From Pontederia crassipes (taxonomy: Eukaryota > Streptophyta > Magnoliopsida > Commelinales > Pontederiaceae): 64,000 nt of DNA. A program made the translations under genes and the position numbers. Shown here one piece after another: positions 57,901-64,000 of this stretch. How positions within the stretch are numbered: position 1 is the first letter of the stretch; every line of letters begins with the position of its first letter. The notes under the pieces are model-generated. The model did no database searches, was not told where the DNA came from, and saw only the letters and a program-made list of their open reading frames with translations. Location: NCBI GenBank assembly GCA_030549335.1, contig CM060189.1, positions 48,020,917 to 48,084,916 on the forward strand. The letters are read 5' to 3'.

Positions 57901-58800
57901 CTCGGTCCTGTTGTGGTGCTTCAATAACTACATAACTCATCTCAAGGCAATTAGCACAAATATGATATGGTGACTGAAACATTGCTCCTAGAGTGAAGTA
58001 TGGATTCGGTGCTCTGTATTCAAGAGAGAAACACGTCCGCTGCTGTTGGATTCACTTTTTGAATAGCTTTCTTCATGATTTCTTCGACTCGCAAGTTGAT
58101 TGTGTCCCAAATTTCAGCTCCTGGAGTTTTGGCTTCCTCTTGTCTTTCTCTGTTTTGCCACTATTGCTGGAGCCAATTTCTAAAGTTGAGGGCAACTTTC
58201 TCAATCAGCTTGTAACCTTCGTTGGCATTCTTTGCCATAAAGGTTCATCCATCGCCTGAGTCTAGACATGCCTTAGATTCAACTGTCAATCCATTGTAGA
58301 ATGTTTGAACGGGGGTTGATTTCTGGAATCTATAGTGTGGACATAGCCTGCAGTGAAATGCTCCTAGGCTTCATGCAAAGCTTCCTTGTCATACTGGTGG
58401 AAACATGTGATCTGGTTTCTCGTTGCAACAATCTTCCCAAGTGGAAAGAATCTTGTCAGGAAGGCTATCACCAGTTGATCCCAGTCCTGATTGTGTCTAG
58501 AGCAACTGATCTGATCTAGATCTTTGCTTTGTCTCGTAGAGAAAATGGGAATATTTAAAGCCTTACGATGTCTGTCGTGATATCAATTCACTTGAAGGTT
58601 TCGCATAACTCCAAAAAAAGTAATCAGGTGTTAATTAGGATCTTCATTCAGTAGTTCGGAGAAGGCATTTTGTCCGAGCACGGTGATGGTAGGATTTATC
58701 TGATAATGATTTGCAGCAATATGGCCTAAGTCAGGCTGTGAAATGTCTCCTCATTAATGTCTGTAAGGTCATGATCAATACTTGACATACAGAAAATGGG
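54985..58800 (-). pseudogene. Athila-like Ty3/gypsy gag-pol relic
   Basis: Minus-strand order from the right: worn gag (58700 to 57300; AAHNKILDKQIAQQA, AVVLRSGRQL), linker YAQFLKEILSKKRKVDIQE (about 57040-57095), protease region (EVKPTNMILQLVDQSIKHPQ at 56780-56845, PPILGRTFLATARAIIDV at 56645-56695), RT (EDAKPIGDFQRRLNPILK at about 56005-56060, YFSYLDGYFGFLQIPIHP at 55675-55730, PYGTFSYR) and the start of RNase H (APIIQSSDW, FEVLCDASDIAVGQR at 55090-55185). Each motif is in a different frame from its neighbour. Integrase is absent. A CACTA element cuts it at 58869. Confidence 0.8.
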
Positions 58801-58939
58801 TTAGCATGTTGTGAAAGAAATCAAAATCAAAGTTTAAAACTAAACAAAAGGAAAATATGCGAAAAAGGCACTACAAGAAAACACATCATTAAAGAAGAAA
58901 ACCGGTCGTTAATAATCAAAATCCGGTCGTTATTGGTCA

Positions 58940-59735
58940 TTAGCGACCAGCATTTCCCGTCGTCACCGGTCGTTATAGATGCCGCCGTTAAAAGTCAATA
59001 ACGATGACTTAAAAGTGTCGGTCGTTAAACATCATTAACAACCGGAATAAAACCGGTCATTAAATCCAAATAAGGACCATTTAGTTGGTCGTCGAAGTCA
59101 TTAACGATGAGAAATATCTTTGTCGTTGATAATTTTTAGCGGCTAGTAGTCCCATCGTTAAACATCATCAATGACCAGAAAAAATCCAGTCGTTAAAGCT
59201 ATATAAGGACCATTTAGTTGGTCGTCGAATACATTAATGACGAGAAATATCTTTGTCGTTGATAATCTTCAGCGACTAATAATCCCGTCATTAAACGTCA
59301 TCAATGACCAGAAAAAATCCTATCATTAAATCCATATAAGGACATTAGTTGGTCGTCGAATACATTAATGACGAGATATATCTTTGTCGTTGATAATCTT
59401 CAGCGGCTAATAATCTCATCGTTAAAAGTCATCCATGACCAGAAAAAAGTTGGCTGTTAAATCCATATAAGGACCATTTAGTTGGTCGTCGAATACATTA
59501 ATGACGAGAAATATCTTTATCGTTGATAATCTTCAACAGTTAATAATCTTGTCGTTAAAAGTATCAACAACCAAAAATAATCAAATCATTAAATCCATAT
59601 AATGACCATCTAGATCATCGTTAAATGCATTAATGATTATCATAATCTTCGTCGTTCATAACCATTTGTGACCATTAATCCGATCGTTAAAACCCATTAA
59701 CAGTCTTTAAAGTTATTAATGACCATGAACTTTAT
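58940..59735. repeat. 132-bp tandem array in the CACTA 4 subterminal zone
   Basis: Five units with marker GGACCATTTAGTTGGTCGTCG starting at about 59074, 59207, 59340, 59471 and (diverged) 59603, a period of 131-133 bp. Each unit also holds TTAATGACGAGAAATATC, GTCGTTGATAATCTTCAGCG and ATCAATGACCAGAAAAA, so the short transposase-site words come in fixed order. Divergence grows to the right. Confidence 0.85.
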
Positions 59736-60179
59736 CAAACATTGATTTAAATGACACATGATCTACAATGCACTTTCTTAGCAATCATTCAACTAAAAAC
59801 AAACTCACAAATTATAATACAAAAGTTAAATTAATTTACGAGAATGGATTGTTCATATAACTTCAAAAAATAATAATTATCCATGCCAACAAATGTTCAT
59901 AGTAGTAGTCAAGATCAATAACATTTAGCATTCAAATTTTTTAACCCATCAATCTTCTTCCTTCCCTCCAAAAAATGCTTACACTATTCTAAAAGTAAAA
60001 TAACTTGTTTGAGCTTTGAATTGCATCTCTTTCTTTCCATATCTTTAAAATCTGTAAAGTTCACAAAATACATAAAAGTTTTTAATAAATGTCCAATGAC
60101 TATTGAATTAACAACAAAATGAAAAGTAATAACTTATAAATAAATAAGACAATTTAAGAGAGAACATAAAACAAACCAT

Positions 60180-61957
60180 TTAGTTTTCATTGTCTGATCC
60201 CTGTGTTGCTGGACTTTGCACGTTAGATTGTCCAAAGCAATGCTGCATTACTTGTTGCATTTGAATTTCCATAGAGTTCAAGCGATTCTTCAAAGACTCA
60301 TTCTCCTCTCAAAAAGACTTGTTCTCTTGTCGAGTGGCCCACAACTCATTTAGTAGTGCACTTTTTGAATTTGTTCCTCTCAAATCTTTTGCCTTTATCC
60401 CACCTCCAAAGCCAACGACATGGCTACGATTTTGAAATCCAAAACATCTCTCTACTACTTCTATAGGTGTAAGTGTCGGTTCCAATCGAACAAGTTCTTG
60501 AATTTCAGCCTACAAATAAATAAGAAAAAAATAAATGCAACTTTTTTGCCAAAAAATCAAGTGAACATAAATGAATAATTAAATATACATGTCTTTCAAT
60601 TGCCGCGGGATTAATGAGCCTATTATCCTTTTTCCGAGTTTCAAAGAAAATTGTTCCTACATCCGGCGGATTACCATCTTTGCCTCCCTACATGTTTAAA
60701 AAAGGCTACAATATCAAATAAGATACAAGCACACATTGTTAATTAACTATAAGTAGTTCACCTGCTGATATATAATTTCTCGAATCGGCATACTCCCAGA
60801 TCAATTAGGCATGCTCATCTTAGCTCTGTTTCTAGCATTCCTCTCACTTGATTCCTAAATTAACAAATCAGAAAGAATGCGATTTAAATTTATAATAGTT
60901 ATTCTATGCCAGAAAATTGACTTTTTAGATGCAAGTGTGCACATTTTCCTCACAAATCAGATTTGAAAATAAAAAGCAGAAGTTAAATCAGCCAGCATAT
61001 TTACTTAAATAATAATGCTCAAACAAAACAAAAGCAGCAGCTACAAACAAAAGATCCAGCAACTCATTCTCATGTAACAAGAATCTATAGAGATGATCAG
61101 CCAATAGAAAGAGGAAAATGGGGTGCTTATCTTCTGCAGAGTAGTTGGCAATATGAAAAAAAAAACAGCAAAGCAAAGCAGAGTAGTTTCTTCATGTAGT
61201 TGGCAATATCTGTATCTAGTGTAGCATTTTTATCTCATACTTGAAAGTTACAACATGCAATAGTTTCTTCAGAACTATCCAAAAGAAACAAAGTAATAGA
61301 TGATGCCAATGAACTAAAAGTAACCAATGACACACTAACTTCAGCATCAGGCTAATAGTTGATATTGATACAAACCTTAAAACTTTTGTTATGGTAGAAC
61401 TCTTTGACCAACCATTCTCAATCTCTCTTTTCTATTCCATCTGGAATATTTTTTACTGCATCTGCAATTGTCTTACCTTTTACGTACTTGATATGCAACT
61501 ACCTCTCCACTTGTTCCATAATTCTTTCATATGGTCAAAAATATTTTCTTTATGCATGTCCATTTCATCACTCTCGAATTTATCCTAAAAATTGAAACAT
61601 CAAATACATATATTTAATTAGTTGATTTGCACGTACAATAATCTTATATAAACTTGCATAACAAATGAAATAACATAAATTAAATATGTTAGATACATTA
61701 CCACAATAGCTGCCCACATGTGTTCTTTCTCAATTTCTCTAATTTCTTTCCATGCGCGTACACGCAATGGACATATATTTTGGTCACAAATAATTTTTCC
61801 CAAATGTCTTGAAAATGCCTTATGATTTTCCCCAACTGTGTGGTTGTTATAAAATGTCACTGTCAATTTCTTACCATTAGGAAGGTTTGCTACATCTTTG
61901 CATTTATTTTTGCCTCTCACTTTTCTCTTTTTTTTATTAGCACTTGAACCTGCACCT
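60180..61957 (-). pseudogene. Transposase_24 (TNP1/Ptta-type) gene of CACTA 4, decayed
   Basis: At least five exon pieces on the minus strand. 61702-61957: KKKRKVRGKNKCKDVANLP, KLTVTFYNNHTVGENHKAF, GKIICDQNICPLRVRAWKEI. About 61451-61585: KENIFDHMKELWNKWRG. 60763-60857: ESSERNARNRAKMSMPN, then a stop. 60591-60688: KDGNPPDVGTIFFETRKK. 60180-60509: RCFGFQNRSHVVGFGGGIKA and a terminal coiled-coil-like ENESLKNRLNSMEIQMQQ. Domain order and signatures fit the DNA-binding partner of the CACTA transposase. In-frame stops near 60318 and 60812 and in the WRG exon make this copy unlikely to be functional. Confidence 0.7.
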
Positions 61958-62109
61958 GCTTAGATGATACGAACACATTCGGAGAGGAAAAATCAAAATT
62001 ATACACTGATATCAAAGATCAAGTTGTAACAAAAAGTGATGTCCAGTGTCGTGAGGATAATAGCTTAAGAATTATACACTGATATCACTAGCACTTCAAT
62101 GATTAATTT

Positions 62110-64000
62110 CACTACACCAATTTTTACCTTCAGTGACATTTAAATAAAATACAAACGTCCCATAATGTTAGAACATTTGGTAACATGTCTTAATGTCACT
62201 AAGTAAAATAGATTAGGGACGTTTACAAATATAAATAACTACAAAATATTTAAAAAATATCTCAGCCGTTAGATGACCCCCATTTCACTCTCTGCTTCCA
62301 CCACGCCCTAAAAGTTTTCGTTCTGATCTGCAAATAGGCAAAGAGGAGGGCAAAACGGAAACCCGAAACCCCCAAATTGGCTCATTCTCTTTCCTCTCTC
62401 CTGGTAGCAGTCGGCGGTAAGCTCCTCTTTCTGATCTCCCAATTCGCACTCTTCTTCTCCGTCTTCTCGCCGGCTTCACCTCCTCCTCTTGCTGTTTTTG
62501 CATGAGACATCTCCACAGATCGATGCGATCGGTGCAAGGGCTTTCGACAGATCCGCGTAAAAACCCGGTACTGTGACCTCAGGTACTGTTTCGAATTTAA
62601 ATAATTATTTCTTTTATCTTTTGGTTGTTTTCTTCTGTGGAAAGGGACAGATGGATGCGTGTAATTTGTTTTATTGTCATTTGGACTACTTTGTTCATTT
62701 TTTTCTCCTATTATTTCACAGAAAATTACACGAATATCAGAGTTTTCAATTCGTAACTTTTCTTTTAATTTTCAACTGTTGAATTCTTAGTTAGTTAACT
62801 TTCCCTTTTGCTTAATCGTGAAGAGAGAGAAGAAAAGGAAACTTTGTTCTACTTTTTCCCAACCACGCCATGGAACATTTGATCATATATAGAACATTTT
62901 ATGAAAAGTATTTCTGTGGGTTACTCAATTGTGATTGTCATATTTCCGTCACAGATTCAGCTGATAGGTCATACCAATTTCTTGGTCACGGAAGCATTCT
63001 TTTATGTAGGTTCTCTTTTAGGGAAGATTTCAAATTTAATTTAAAATTTATATGTCTCACAGTAACACTGGAGTGGAAAGGAAAAAGAATTACACGTGTA
63101 TATAAAAAGAGTCTTTAGTTTTCTATCGACTACATTAATCATCAATGCATGGTTGTCGAAAGACTTGTTTTTTTTTTGTTCTGTATGTACACATTTTTAT
63201 ATACATTCTGCGAGCTCTATAATTTTTATATACACATTTTCCATTTTTCTTATTTTTAAAACTCAATTCAGACAATCATCATTTTCTTTTTTTTTTCATT
63301 CCATATGGTTGCTTGTCATGAGTATTGTTCTTAGAATTCTTAAATATTCTGGTTGTTATGGTTTATATTATCTATTTGGAATTCATGTATTATACTTTTT
63401 TGCTAGAAGTTCACATACTATTTATGGATAAAAGTTGGATGACACATAATGCAGATGAGCACTTTATACACAAGCGACGACCCTCTTATTAGAGCTTTAT
63501 ATGCATTATCCATAGGGCCAGAATCATGTTTCAAGAGATACAACAAATTGGTATATAACGGCGTTCGATTTCATACAATAGACTTCGATAGGAGGAAAAA
63601 GACTCAAAATAGTGGAGTCCTTGTAGAGGGAAATCAAGGAGACTCACAATTGTCGACAGAATTTTATGGGGTTTTAACGGACATATATGAACTTACGTAT
63701 ATTCGAAATAAACGAGTCTTCTTATTCAAGTGTAAGTGGTGGGACACTAATGAACGACATCATAATGTAAGGACAGTTGATGGGATAAAGAGCATTAGAG
63801 TTACACGTACTTGGTATGAATCAGATCCTTATGTCTTGGCATCTCAAGTAAAGCAAATATATTATCTTCAAGATATGATATTAGGTGACGAATGGCGTGT
63901 GGTGCAACAATTTCAACATCGTCACATTTACAATTTAAGTTCTCTTAATAATAATGTGACCTTGTTTACCTTGTTTACGGATGTGGAGGCTGGATTAGCA
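62110..64000 (+). mobile_element. Second CACTA-like left terminus with leader-like DNA
   Basis: CACTACACCAATTTTTACC at 62110, preceded by TTT, begins a new terminal sequence with its own words (GTGACATTTAAA, AACGTCCCATAATG, GGGACGTTT). From 62280 to 62560 the DNA becomes CT-rich and leader-like (CTCTTTCCTCTCTCCTGG, CTTCTTCTCCGTC), which could be a host promoter/5' UTR carried in the element. An open DUF4216 frame follows at 63449. The right end is outside the window. Confidence 0.5.
63449..64000 (+). CDS. DUF4216 (CACTA TNP2 C-terminal type) protein, partial, runs off the window
   Basis: A continuous open frame of 184 codons from an ATG at 63449 (second ATG 63455, next to a splice-acceptor-like GCAG) with no stop before 64000. 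Residues about 10-65 carry PLIRALYALSIGPESCFKRY, NGVRFHTIDFD and TQNSGVLVEG. From about 75 follow the DUF4216 signatures EFYGVLTDIYELTY, VFLFKCKWWDT, WYESDPYVLASQ, KQIYYLQD and DEWRVVQQF. In plants this domain sits at the C-terminus of CACTA TNP2 transposases; the catalytic Transposase_21 part is not seen upstream. So it is a last exon of a truncated transposase, or a 5'-deleted copy. No damage is visible, unlike most other transposon genes here. Confidence 0.85.
   Translation, partial: MQMSTLYTSDDPLIRALYALSIGPESCFKRYNKLVYNGVRFHTIDFDRRKKTQNSGVLVEGNQGDSQLSTEFYGVLTDIYELTYIRNKRVFLFKCKWWDTNERHHNVRTVDGIKSIRVTRTWYESDPYVLASQVKQIYYLQDMILGDEWRVVQQFQHRHIYNLSSLNNNVTLFTLFTDVEAGLA

Larger units (their letters stand above)
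58869..62109. mobile_element. CACTA element 4 (GGTCGTTA family), left end and body
   Basis: Starts CACTACAAGAAAACACATC at 58869, preceded by AGG. Subterminal zone of GGTCGTTAA / TTAACGACC words to about 59735, then a minus-strand TNP1-type gene. No matching right terminus (TTTTCTTGTAGTG) lies in the window, so the element either continues past 64000 or has lost that end. A second CACTA-like terminus at 62110 may be nested in it. The end given here is only the point where that second terminus starts. Confidence 0.7.

Noticed and set aside
58940..59735. CRISPR-like regular repeat
   Set aside because: Units are 132 bp with no unique spacers; this is a subterminal tandem array of a CACTA element in plant DNA.

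Overview
This window is nuclear DNA of a flowering plant, most likely a eudicot. It is AT-rich and intron-containing, and about two thirds of it can be assigned to plant transposon families: Ty3/gypsy, Athila-type and Ty1/copia LTR elements, an L1-type LINE, several CACTA (En/Spm) elements, hAT and PIF/Harbinger non-autonomous elements, and a tRNA-derived SINE. No bacterial-type operons, rRNA, tRNA or CRISPR arrays were seen. The species cannot be named from the sequence. LAYOUT. The host gene content is one small tandem family on the minus strand, encoding neprosin-type proteins (DUF4409 plus DUF239). Copy C is only a decayed first exon at the left edge (1-165). Copy A (13050-15405) is a pseudogene with a one-base deletion, a nonsense codon and a last exon cut off by an LTR retrotransposon. 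Copy B (26671-28717) is intact: seven exons, all introns in phase 0, 405 residues. Shared upstream blocks (2200-2300 with 16640-16750; 2870-3020 with 24990-25150) show that the copies arose by segmental duplication and were later spread apart by insertions. Copy B keeps the first glutamate region of the peptidase (IEAGW), but where family members carry WGGE it reads WMGS, so the open gene may encode a non-catalytic or altered protein. INSERTIONS. 4742-13049 is a very young, internally deleted Ty3/gypsy element with 2.7 kb LTRs, arranged LTR-internal-LTR-partial internal. 17004-17604 is a small inverted-repeat element. 20046-23006 and 23318-24986 are CACTA elements with clear 3-bp target duplications. 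29450-37870 is a mosaic of another gypsy family broken by a PIF MITE and by a third CACTA (33954-36564), which still holds a worn Transposase_24 (TNP1-type) gene and is the larger relative of the 23318 element. 40046-43985 is a 5'-truncated LINE and 44465-44632 a SINE. 49381-50196 is a gypsy RNase H relic split by a hAT element with an 8-bp target duplication. 50197-52944 is a copia pol fragment whose two LTRs point in opposite directions. 52945-58800 is an Athila-like relic. From 58869 to the end lie one or two CACTA elements, with a 132-bp subterminal tandem array, a decayed minus-strand TNP1-type gene and, at the right edge, an open plus-strand DUF4216 (TNP2 C-terminal type) reading frame that runs off the window. 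HOW IT FITS TOGETHER. A duplicated secreted-protein locus is being eroded by successive transposon waves. The points of most biological interest are the surviving neprosin-like gene with its changed active-site position, the inverted LTR pair, and the CACTA families with palindromic subterminal arrays. No wholly new system is demonstrated. All boundaries and family calls were read by eye.
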